Assembly: GCA_011048475.1 (NCBI GenBank)
Contig: DSDZ01000181.1
Coordinates: 1 to 11,852 of the forward strand
From: Bacteroides sp.
GTDB lineage: Bacteria > Bacteroidota > Bacteroidia > Bacteroidales > GCA-2748055
Direction of reading: 5' to 3'
Length of the DNA stretch: 11,852 nt
The notes beneath the pieces were generated by a model that was given only the letters and a program-made list of their open reading frames with translations, was not told where the DNA came from and searched no databases. The position numbers were made by a program, and so were the translations under genes. How positions within the stretch are numbered: position 1 is the stretch's first letter; every line of letters begins with the position of its first letter. Shown here piece after piece: positions 1 through 6,776 of the stretch.

Positions 1-1685
1 AAATTAAGCGGGTTGAGTCCTTCAGGAAGCAGGACCTGATCTATAAGATCCTGGATACCCAGGCCATCGTTGCCTCGGGAAACAAGGAAAAATCATCCTC
101 CGGTCCGGACACATCTGCCGATGATCCGAAAAAGAAGCCCGGCAGGCCCAAAAAAGAGCGGAAACGGGAGCCTGACAAGCGCCCCCGTGAGAGTGTTGAA
201 AAGGCGGAAGCCGGGGCCGTGCAAAACAGGAAAGAGGAGGTGGAGCCGGCACCCGCCCCGCAGCCCCAGTCCGCCGATGAAACCAAAAAGCAACGGGAAC
301 AGCCCAGGAAAAGTGACGATGACGCACAGCGGAGGCAGTCCCACGACAGGCCGGTGCGCGGGGAAAGAAGTGAGCGGACCGAAAAAAGTGACCGGAACGA
401 AAGAAGTGAACGTCCTGAGAGGGGAGACCGGGGCGACCGCCCGGACCGGGGTGACCGCCAGGACCGGGGCGACCGCCAGGACCGGGGCGAAAGGAGCGAG
501 CGCCCGGACCGCAACGGCCAGAAAAAGCCGTACGAACAGCGGAGGGAAGTCGATAAATACGATTTCGAGGGACTGATCACCAATTCCGGGGTGCTGGAGA
601 TCATGCCCGACGGATACGGATTCCTCAGATCGGCCGATTACAATTATCTCAACTCACCCGATGATATCTATGTATCCCAGAGCCAGATCAAGCTTTTCGG
701 ACTGAAAACGGGAGACAATGTGAAGGGCACCATCCGGCCGCCCAAAGAGGGAGAAAAATACTTTCCCCTGATCAAGGTGGAAGAGATCAACGGCCGCAGT
801 CCCGATTATATCCGGGACCGTGTTCCATTCGATTACCTGACACCGCTCTTTCCCGAGGAGAAATTCACACTGGTGGGAAATGGCCAGTACAACCTCTCGG
901 TCCGTGTGGTGGATATGTTCGCACCCATCGGGAAGGGACAGCGCGGTCTGATCGTCGCCCAGCCCAAGACGGGAAAGACGGTTCTGCTCAAGGATATCGC
1001 CAATGCCATTGCGGCCAACCATCCCGAGGTCTACATGATCGTTCTGCTCATCGATGAACGGCCCGAGGAGGTTACCGACATGGCCAGGAACGTGAATGCG
1101 GAGGTCATCTCCTCCACGTTTGATGAACCGGCTGAAAGGCATGTGCGGATCGCCAACATTGTGCTTGAGAAAGCCAAAAGACTGGTCGAATGCGGGCATG
1201 ATGTGGTGATCCTGCTGGATTCCATCACCCGGCTCGCCAGGGCATACAACACCATTGCCCCTGCCTCGGGGAAAGTCCTTTCCGGAGGGGTGGATGCCAA
1301 TGCGCTGCACCGGCCCAAGCGGTTCTTTGGAGCGGCCAGGAATATCGAGAACGGGGGATCCCTGACCATACTGGCCACGGCACTGACCGAAACCGGTTCC
1401 AAGATGGATGATGTGATCTTTGAGGAGTTCAAGGGGACCGGCAACATGGAACTGCAGCTGGACAGGAAACTGTCAAACAAGCGGGTGTTCCCGGCAGTGG
1501 ATGTGAATCCTTCCAGTACAAGGAGGGAAGAGCTGCTGCTTGAAAAGCCCATGCTCGACAAGATCTGGATCCTTCGCAACTACCTGTCAGACATGAATTC
1601 GGTGGAGGCAATGGAGTTTCTCAGGGACCGGATCAGCCGGACCGCCTCCAATGAGGAGTTCCTGATCTCCATGAACAGCGGATAG
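1..1685 (+). CDS. rho: Transcription termination factor Rho, 5' truncated by the window edge
   Basis: ATP-dependent RNA helicase that ends transcription; works as a hexamer on nascent RNA. The reading frame is open from base 3, so the start lies upstream; 560 residues are visible, against about 419 for the whole E. coli protein. The first residues (IKRVESFRKQDLIYKIL) are the end of the Rho N-terminal helical domain. About 150 charged, low-complexity residues follow (bases about 60-540), with a PGRP motif between lysines and Arg/Asp repeats. Then comes the RNA-binding domain (GVLEIMPDGYGFLRS, DDIYVS, IRPPKEGE) and the RecA-type ATPase: Walker A PKTGKT at 963-980, LLDSITRLARAYN, GGVDANALHRPKRFFGAARN and the Q-loop region SKMDDVIFEEFKGTGNMEL. 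The C-terminus is normal. A GTG at 219 is an internal valine codon, not a start. The insertion is typical of Rho from Bacteroidota. Identity is certain; only the N-terminus is missing. Confidence 0.97.
   Translation, partial: IKRVESFRKQDLIYKILDTQAIVASGNKEKSSSGPDTSADDPKKKPGRPKKERKREPDKRPRESVEKAEAGAVQNRKEEVEPAPAPQPQSADETKKQREQPRKSDDDAQRRQSHDRPVRGERSERTEKSDRNERSERPERGDRGDRPDRGDRQDRGDRQDRGERSERPDRNGQKKPYEQRREVDKYDFEGLITNSGVLEIMPDGYGFLRSADYNYLNSPDDIYVSQSQIKLFGLKTGDNVKGTIRPPKEGEKYFPLIKVEEINGRSPDYIRDRVPFDYLTPLFPEEKFTLVGNGQYNLSVRVVDMFAPIGKGQRGLIVAQPKTGKTVLLKDIANAIAANHPEVYMIVLLIDERPEEVTDMARNVNAEVISSTFDEPAERHVRIANIVLEKAKRLVECGHDVVILLDSITRLARAYNTIAPASGKVLSGGVDANALHRPKRFFGAARNIENGGSLTILATALTETGSKMDDVIFEEFKGTGNMELQLDRKLSNKRVFPAVDVNPSSTRREELLLEKPMLDKIWILRNYLSDMNSVEAMEFLRDRISRTASNEEFLISMNSG
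431..484 (+). repeat. Three tandem 18-bp repeats coding Arg/Asp-rich hexapeptides in Rho
   Basis: Three consecutive 18-base units (431-448, 449-466, 467-484) read gggcgaccgcccggaccg, gggtgaccgccaggaccg and gggcgaccgccaggaccg. Each encodes a GDR(P/Q)DR hexapeptide. Less regular versions extend to both sides (RSERPERGDR before, GERSERPDR after). The unit is a multiple of three, so gain or loss of units keeps the frame and would only change the length of the disordered insertion. Confidence 0.85.
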
Positions 1686-1720
1686 GCGGCACCACATTCG
1701 AAAATCCATGCTCCCTTATC

Positions 1721-1741
1721 GGAGGGATTTGCGATCCCTCC
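1721..1741 (+). other. Perfect hairpin in the 3' untranslated region of rho
   Basis: Arms GGAGGGAT and ATCCCTCC (8 bp, perfect) around the 5-base loop TTGCG, 36 bases after the rho stop codon. It is not followed directly by a T-run (AAAGGTCG follows), so it does not fit a simple intrinsic terminator. It may stabilise the rho mRNA 3' end or act together with the AT-rich hairpins downstream. Confidence 0.45.
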
Positions 1742-1754
1742 AAAGGTCGTATAC

Positions 1755-1800
1755 CTGAATGTTATTCAGCATAGCCCGCTATTTTTAATTATTTTATATT
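1755..1800 (+). terminator. Candidate terminator region after rho
   Basis: A perfect 6-bp hairpin (CTGAAT, loop GTT, ATTCAG, 1755-1769) is followed at once by a short inverted repeat ATAG-CCCG-CTAT (1771-1782) and a T-rich stretch TTTTTAATTATTTTAT. The stems are weak, but position and T-rich tail fit the end of the rho transcript. Moderate to low certainty. Confidence 0.4.
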
Positions 1801-1833
1801 ACGTGAATCATATCACAATTGTGCCGATTTTAC

Positions 1834-1841
1834 TAATTTTG
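1834..1841 (+). promoter_or_regulatory. Candidate -7 promoter element for nifJ
   Basis: TAATTTTG matches the Bacteroidota -7 consensus TAnnTTTG and lies 57 bases before the nifJ start, in an AT-rich stretch. No clear TTTG is seen at the usual -33 distance, so the call rests on one element. Transcription would begin near 1847, leaving a leader of about 50 bases. The bases just before the ATG are A-rich without a Shine-Dalgarno sequence. Confidence 0.35.
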
Positions 1842-1898
1842 AGTCTCTCTTCGTCTTGGAGTTAAATGATTGTAATATAAATATTTAAGTAAAACAAT

Positions 1899-4800
1899 AT
1901 GGCGAAAAAGAAGAATTATATCACATGCGATGGCAATTTTGCTGCAGCACATGTGGCCTACATGTTCAGCGAGGTAGCTGCCATCTATCCCATTACCCCC
2001 TCATCAAACATGGCCGAACATGTGGACGAATGGTCGGCACACGGGAGAAAGAATATTTTCGGAGAGACGGTCATGGTGACTGAATTGCAGTCCGAGGGCG
2101 GTGCTTCGGGGGCGGTCCACGGTTCGCTGCAAAGCGGGGCCCTCACCTCCACTTTCACCGCCTCCCAGGGACTCCTGCTGATGATCCCCAACATGTTCAA
2201 GATCGCCAGTGAAAGGCTTCCCGGGGTGTTTCATGTATCGGCAAGAAGTGTGGCCACACATGCACTTTCCATTTTCGGCGACCACAGTGATGTGATGGCC
2301 ACCCGCAATACGGGTTTTGCCATGCTGGCATCCGGCGGCGTCCAGGAGATCCTGGACCTGGCAGGGGTGGCCCACCTGGCAGCGGTCAAATCGAGGCTGC
2401 CGTTTGTGCATTTCTTTGACGGGTTCCGTACCTCCCATGAGATCCAGAAGGTGGAGGCTCCTGACCAGGACGCCCTGGCAAAACTTTTGGACCGGGATGC
2501 CCTGAAAGCATTCAGGGACAATGCACTGAATCCCGAACATCCGGTCACCCGGGGTACGGCCCAGAACCCGGATATCTTTTTCCAGGCCAGGGAAGCCATC
2601 AACCGTTTTTATGATGTGGTTCCCGATGTGGTGGAAGAATACATGCAGGAGATCGGTAAACTGACCGGCCGCGCGTACCATCCATTTACCTATTACGGGG
2701 CCGCGGATGCGGAAAATATTGTGATCGCCATGGGTTCGGTGACCGAGACTGTAAAGGAGGTGGTCGACTACCTGGTTGATAAAGGAGAAAAGGTGGGCAT
2801 GATCACAGTGCACCTGTACAGGCCGTTTTCAGAGAAATACTTTATGAAGGTGCTGCCGGCATCTGTGAAGCGGATCGCCGTGCTCGACCGCACCAAGGAA
2901 CCGGGAGCCAATGGAGAACCCCTCTACCTGGATGTCAAGGATCTGTTCTACGGGAAAAAGGATGCTCCCGTGATCGTGGGAGGACGGTACGGTCTCTCTT
3001 CCAAGAACACCACCCCTGCGATGATCCTGTCGGTGTACGAGAACCTGAAGCTGAAAGAGCCCAAGAACAGGTTCACCGTTGGAATTGTGGATGATGTGAC
3101 CTTCACCTCTCTGCCCGTTCTGCCGGAGATCTCCGTGGGCAAGCAGGGGACTTTCGAAGGTGTTTTCTGGGGAATCGGAGCCGACGGAACGGTGGGTGCC
3201 AACAAGAATTCCATCATGATCATCGGGGAGACCACCGACAAGTATTGCCAGGCTTATTTTTCGTATGACTCGAAGAAGTCAGGGGGGCTCACCACCTCTC
3301 ACCTGAGGTTCGGGGACCATCCCATCCGATCGCCTTACCTGGTGGGAACGCCCGATTTCGTGGCATGCCATGTCCCGGCTTATCTGGATAAATACAATAT
3401 GCTGAAGGGGCTCAAGGACGGGGGCACCTTCCTCCTCAATTCCATCTGGGATGAGAAAGAGACCGTCGAACACCTTCCCGGCCATATGAAGAAATACATG
3501 GCCGAACACAACATTAATTTTTACATCATCAACGCCACCCGTCTTGCACAGGAGATCGGTCTGGGAACCAGGACCAACACCATCATGCAGTCGGCCTTTT
3601 TCAAGGTTGCGAATATCATTCCTTACGAGGAAGCGGTGAAGGAGATGAAAAAGTTCATCGTGAAGAGTTTCGGGAGAAAAGGGGAGGAAGTGGTCAACAT
3701 GAACTATGCCGCGGTGGAAAAAGGTGGGGATGTGACCAGGGTGGAAGTACAGGCTGAATGGGCCGACATCAGGGTGAAAAAAGAAGCCGACGAGCGGGAT
3801 CTTCCCGACTTTGTCAAAAATGTGGCGGAGCCCATCAACCACATGAAAGGGGATGACCTCCCGGTCAGCGCATTCCTTGGCCGTGAGGACGGGACCTTCC
3901 CTTCAGGGACCACCCGCTACGAAAAACGGGGAATCGCGGTGGATGTCCCCGAATGGATCCCGGAGCACTGCATCCAGTGCAACCAGTGTGCCTACGTATG
4001 CCCGCACGCCGTGATCCGGCCTTTCCTCCTGGATGAGAAGGAAGCAAAGGGGCTGCCCGAAGGGACGGCCACACTCGATGCCATCGGAAAGGACTTTGCG
4101 GGACTGAAATACAGGCTTCAGGTCTCGGTGCTTGACTGCACCGGCTGCTACAACTGTGTGGATGTTTGCCCGGCCAAGACCAAGGCGCTGGAGATGAAGC
4201 CGCTTGAGTCGCAGCAGGATCAGATCCCCCTCTGGGATTACCTTGCCGCGAAGGTCACCTACAAGGACCACCTGGCTGACAAGAAAAAGACCGTGAAGAA
4301 CAGCCAGTTTGCCCAGCCGCTTTTTGAGTTCCACGGGGCATGTCCCGGATGCGGGGAAACACCCTATATCAAGCTGATCACACAGTTGTACGGGGACCAG
4401 ATGATTGTGGCCAATGCCACCGGCTGTTCATCCATTTACGGGGGATCTGCGCCATCCACCCCATACAGTGCAAATGCGGAGGGCCGTGGCGTTGCCTGGG
4501 CCAATTCCCTGTTTGAGGACAATGCGGAGTACGGATACGGGCTTGCCGTCGGAGTCAGCAAGACCCGCGAGCATATCCGCAACATCATGCTTGCCGCGAA
4601 GAATGATGTGAAAAAGGAGACCGGGGAGGTATTCGATGAGTGGATCGCCTCCATGCACGATCTGGATGCATCCAGGGAAGCCTCTGCAAAGCTTTTGAAG
4701 GCGCTTGAGAAAGAACCTCACAAAGCTACCGAGGAGATCCGGTCGCTGAAGCAGTACCTGGTGAAAAAGTCGGTCTGGATCTTCGGAGGGGACGGATGGG

Positions 4801-5435
4801 CGTATGACATCGGCTATGGCGGACTGGACCATGTGATTGCTTCGGGTGAGGATGTGAACATCCTGGTGTTGGATACCGAGGTGTATTCCAATACCGGGGG
4901 ACAGGCATCCAAGTCGACTCCTGCCGGTGCGGTTGCCAAGTTTGCCGCCTCGGGGAAGAAGATCCGGAAAAAGGACCTTGGAATGATGGCGATGACCTAC
5001 GGGTATGTGTATGTGGCACAGGTGGCCATGGGAGCCAATCAGTCCCAGTACCTGAAAGCCATCAGGGAAGCCGAGGCATATCCCGGGCCTTCGCTGATCA
5101 TTGCCTATGCACCCTGTATCAACCATGGCCTGCATGAGGGGATGGAAAAGACCCAGAGCCATGAGAAATTTGCCGTGGAATGCGGATACTGGCACCTGTA
5201 CAGGTACAATCCGCAGCTGGAGGCAGAAGGGAAAAATCCCCTGACCATCGATTCGAAGGAGCCCGACTGGAACCAGTTCCAGTCCTTCCTCAACTCGGAG
5301 GTCCGTTATACATCCCTGAAGAAATCCTTCCCGGAGGAGGCCGCGAGGCTCTTCAAAGCTGCCCAGACCAATGCCATGTGGCGGTACAACAGCTACGTGC
5401 GGATGGCCAGCCTTGATTTCGCGCCCACTTCGTAG
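1899..5435 (+). CDS. nifJ: Pyruvate:ferredoxin (flavodoxin) oxidoreductase, single-chain
   Basis: Cytoplasmic enzyme converting pyruvate and CoA to acetyl-CoA and CO2 with electrons passed to ferredoxin or flavodoxin; a central step of anaerobic metabolism. At 1178 residues it is full length. Visible in order: the N-terminal pyrimidine-binding domain (YPITPSS, residues 30-36; LQSEGGASGA; SARSVATHALSIFGDHSD), middle domains, an EKR segment (Y674-EKRG), a 2x[4Fe-4S] ferredoxin domain (Cys691/694/697/701 and 747/750/753/757) and the C-terminal thiamine diphosphate domain (GDGWAYDIGYGG from 964; SNTGGQ from 997). Cys815, 818, 843 and 1073 fit the third, catalytic-site cluster. Thr33, Glu66, Arg116 and Asn998 correspond, with an offset of two, to the active-site residues known from the Desulfovibrio africanus enzyme. 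The ATG start gives the family's usual N-terminus (CDGNFAAAHVAY). It is monocistronic as far as can be seen, with its own candidate promoter and terminator. Confidence 0.98.
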   Translation: MAKKKNYITCDGNFAAAHVAYMFSEVAAIYPITPSSNMAEHVDEWSAHGRKNIFGETVMVTELQSEGGASGAVHGSLQSGALTSTFTASQGLLLMIPNMFKIASERLPGVFHVSARSVATHALSIFGDHSDVMATRNTGFAMLASGGVQEILDLAGVAHLAAVKSRLPFVHFFDGFRTSHEIQKVEAPDQDALAKLLDRDALKAFRDNALNPEHPVTRGTAQNPDIFFQAREAINRFYDVVPDVVEEYMQEIGKLTGRAYHPFTYYGAADAENIVIAMGSVTETVKEVVDYLVDKGEKVGMITVHLYRPFSEKYFMKVLPASVKRIAVLDRTKEPGANGEPLYLDVKDLFYGKKDAPVIVGGRYGLSSKNTTPAMILSVYENLKLKEPKNRFTVGIVDDVTFTSLPVLPEISVGKQGTFEGVFWGIGADGTVGANKNSIMIIGETTDKYCQAYFSYDSKKSGGLTTSHLRFGDHPIRSPYLVGTPDFVACHVPAYLDKYNMLKGLKDGGTFLLNSIWDEKETVEHLPGHMKKYMAEHNINFYIINATRLAQEIGLGTRTNTIMQSAFFKVANIIPYEEAVKEMKKFIVKSFGRKGEEVVNMNYAAVEKGGDVTRVEVQAEWADIRVKKEADERDLPDFVKNVAEPINHMKGDDLPVSAFLGREDGTFPSGTTRYEKRGIAVDVPEWIPEHCIQCNQCAYVCPHAVIRPFLLDEKEAKGLPEGTATLDAIGKDFAGLKYRLQVSVLDCTGCYNCVDVCPAKTKALEMKPLESQQDQIPLWDYLAAKVTYKDHLADKKKTVKNSQFAQPLFEFHGACPGCGETPYIKLITQLYGDQMIVANATGCSSIYGGSAPSTPYSANAEGRGVAWANSLFEDNAEYGYGLAVGVSKTREHIRNIMLAAKNDVKKETGEVFDEWIASMHDLDASREASAKLLKALEKEPHKATEEIRSLKQYLVKKSVWIFGGDGWAYDIGYGGLDHVIASGEDVNILVLDTEVYSNTGGQASKSTPAGAVAKFAASGKKIRKKDLGMMAMTYGYVYVAQVAMGANQSQYLKAIREAEAYPGPSLIIAYAPCINHGLHEGMEKTQSHEKFAVECGYWHLYRYNPQLEAEGKNPLTIDSKEPDWNQFQSFLNSEVRYTSLKKSFPEEAARLFKAAQTNAMWRYNSYVRMASLDFAPTS

Positions 5436-5460
5436 AAGGAACAAATAGGATCACTTAAAC

Positions 5461-5496
5461 CGGAGGCTATCCCGCATGGATGGCCTCTGTTGTTTT
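5461..5496 (+). terminator. Intrinsic terminator of nifJ
   Basis: A 10-bp stem, GAGGCTATCC (5463-5472) with GGATGGCCTC (5478-5487), one G-U pair, loop CGCAT, extendable by two more pairs (5461-5462 with 5488-5489). It is followed by TTGTTTTCC. It starts about 25 bases after the nifJ stop. Stem, loop and T-rich tail make this the best terminator in the window. An in-frame ATG at 5476 sits in the loop, which argues against using it as the ruvX start. Confidence 0.75.
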
Positions 5497-5577
5497 CCAC
5501 GGGATGCTTTTACGCAACGTGCTTTTAAGACAGCATCGCTTAAAAAAGGTTTGCTTCTGATCACAGATGCGCGAATT

Positions 5578-6081
5578 ATGTCTAAATTTGCGCCCAATAA
5601 AAAAAAGGCAGTGGGAAGGATCATGGCCATTGATTACGGGACAAAAAGAACGGGGGTCGCGGTGACCGATCCCATGCAGATGATCGCCTCTCCACTGGAA
5701 ACGGTCCCCACCCATGATCTGATGAATTTTCTGGATGACTATATGAAACACGAACAGGTGGATCTGCTCGTTGTGGGAGAACCCAGGCAGATGGATGCCA
5801 CGGCCTCGGAAACGCTGCCCCGGATCAGGTTCTTCGCGGAAGCTTTCAAAAAGCGCTTCAAAGGGATCCCGGTGGAGTGGGTGGATGAACGCTTTACCAC
5901 CCGGATGGCCATGGACGCCGCGGTTGAGGGTGGGATGAAAAAATCAGACCGAAGGAAGAAAGGGAGCCTGGATAAGATCAGTGCCGCGATCATTCTTCAG
6001 GCATACCTGGAGGGTGTAAACAAACCTGCGGATCAAACGTTATTAAGATTGAATAAGAATAAGAATAAAAATAAGCGTTAG
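5578..6081 (+). CDS. ruvX: Putative pre-16S rRNA nuclease, RuvX/YqgF family
   Basis: Small RNase H-fold protein; the family is linked to 5' end maturation of 16S rRNA, and older annotation calls it a Holliday junction resolvase. Seen with this start (167 residues): AIDYGTKRTG with the first acidic residue Asp19, VVGEPRQMD (65-73), VDERFTT (102-108) and LDKISAAIIL with Asp132, all in the expected order. The start is uncertain: an upstream ATG at 5476 lies in the nifJ terminator loop; ATG 5578 is chosen here; GTG 5611 would give MGRIMAIDYG, nearer to the usual start in this phylum; ATG 5623 is also possible. The C-terminus has a short NKNKNKNKR tail from a simple repeat. def follows after 7 bases, so the two genes are probably cotranscribed. 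Confidence 0.93.
   Translation: MSKFAPNKKKAVGRIMAIDYGTKRTGVAVTDPMQMIASPLETVPTHDLMNFLDDYMKHEQVDLLVVGEPRQMDATASETLPRIRFFAEAFKKRFKGIPVEWVDERFTTRMAMDAAVEGGMKKSDRRKKGSLDKISAAIILQAYLEGVNKPADQTLLRLNKNKNKNKR
5583..5590 (+). promoter_or_regulatory. ruvX: Candidate -7 element for ruvX-def
   Basis: TAAATTTG matches TAnnTTTG exactly and lies in the gap after the nifJ terminator. It falls just inside the ATG-5578 reading; if real, transcription would start near 5597 and translation would have to begin at GTG 5611 or ATG 5623. No TTTG is present at the expected -33 distance (the nearest, 5550-5553, is 29 bases away), so this is weak. Confidence 0.3.
6052..6075 (+). repeat. Four imperfect AATAAG hexamers at the 3' end of ruvX
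   Basis: Units AATAAG, AATAAG, AATAAA, AATAAG in direct tandem. They encode the Asn-Lys repeat that ends the RuvX protein. Likely a neutral slippage product in a dispensable tail. Confidence 0.7.
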
Positions 6082-6088
6082 GTAAAAA

Positions 6089-6655
6089 ATGGTATTACCT
6101 GTTTATGTATACGGGATGTCTGTGCTCCGTAGAGAAGGCGAAGAAATCCCTGAAAACAGCGATGAGCTGCAGCAACTGATCAAAGACATGCACGAAACCA
6201 TGCGGGCGAGCGACGGGGTCGGGCTTGCAGCCCCCCAGATTGGGAAATCCCTGCGCCTGTTCGTGGTGGATGCTTCCCCCATGAGTGAAAACGGAAAGGA
6301 CCCTGAACTGAAGGAATTCAAAAAAGCATTTATCAACCCGGTGATCCTGGAGCGTTCAGAAGATGCGGAATCCGCGGAGGAAGGGTGCCTGAGCATCCCC
6401 GGCATCAGGGAGGAAGTGCCCAGGCCGTCCAGGATCCGGATCGAGTATTACGATGAGGACTGGACACTCCGGGAAGAAGAATATAAAGGGACCCGGGCTA
6501 GGATCATCCAGCACGAGTATGACCATCTTGAAGGGATCCTGTTCATCGACAGAATCAATCCCATCCGCAGGAAGCTGATCTCATCCAGCCTGAAGAACAT
6601 CAGCCGCGGCAAGACGAATTGCGATTACCAGGTCATCCATCCCAGGAAGAAATAG
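6089..6655 (+). CDS. def: Peptide deformylase
   Basis: Metalloenzyme that removes the formyl group from the initiator methionine of new proteins at the ribosome. At 188 residues it has the usual length. All three family motifs are intact: GVGLAAPQIG (43-52), EGCLS (98-102, metal ligand Cys100) and QHEYDH (141-146, His142 and His146 as metal ligands, Glu143 as catalytic base). The start ATG has the leader GTAAAAA after the ruvX stop, AT-rich as in Bacteroidota. The insertion between motifs 1 and 2 (SENGKDPELKEF) is short and of a kind common in this phylum. It is probably the last gene of a ruvX-def unit; the next gene is convergent. Confidence 0.97.
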   Translation: MVLPVYVYGMSVLRREGEEIPENSDELQQLIKDMHETMRASDGVGLAAPQIGKSLRLFVVDASPMSENGKDPELKEFKKAFINPVILERSEDAESAEEGCLSIPGIREEVPRPSRIRIEYYDEDWTLREEEYKGTRARIIQHEYDHLEGILFIDRINPIRRKLISSSLKNISRGKTNCDYQVIHPRKK

Positions 6656-6753
6656 CCTCCATTACCCTGCCCCTCTGGTTTAAAGCCCTGTAAAACAGCC
6701 TGCTGCGATCATTTGATCATTCGATGAACGCCTTGATCAGAGAATTAGATTAG

Positions 6754-6766
6754 TGACCTGTGGTCA
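6754..6766. terminator. Small hairpin between the convergent def and beta-helix genes, possible weak terminator
   Basis: Perfect 5-bp arms TGACC and GGTCA around TGT, in the 121-base gap between the convergent genes. On the plus strand it is followed by TTTG only. Another short palindrome, GATCA-TT-TGATC, lies at 6707-6718. Neither is a convincing intrinsic terminator, so one or both transcripts may depend on Rho or end further on. Confidence 0.25.
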
Positions 6767-6776
6767 TTTGATACTT

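Noticed and set aside
219..221. GTG as start of rho
   Set aside because: The frame is open to the window edge and the upstream residues are the end of the Rho N-terminal domain, so this codon is internal.
41..604. Minus-strand open frame of 187 codons rich in Ser and Arg
   Set aside because: It is the antisense of the Arg/Asp repeats of Rho, whose plus-strand frame continues into unmistakable Rho domains.
4428..5444. Minus-strand open frame of 338 codons
   Set aside because: It lies entirely antisense to the conserved C-terminal domain of nifJ, shows no recognisable motif, and long antisense frames are common in GC-rich genes.
5476..5478. ATG as start of ruvX
   Set aside because: It sits in the loop of the nifJ terminator, and the 34 extra residues do not resemble the family's N-terminus.
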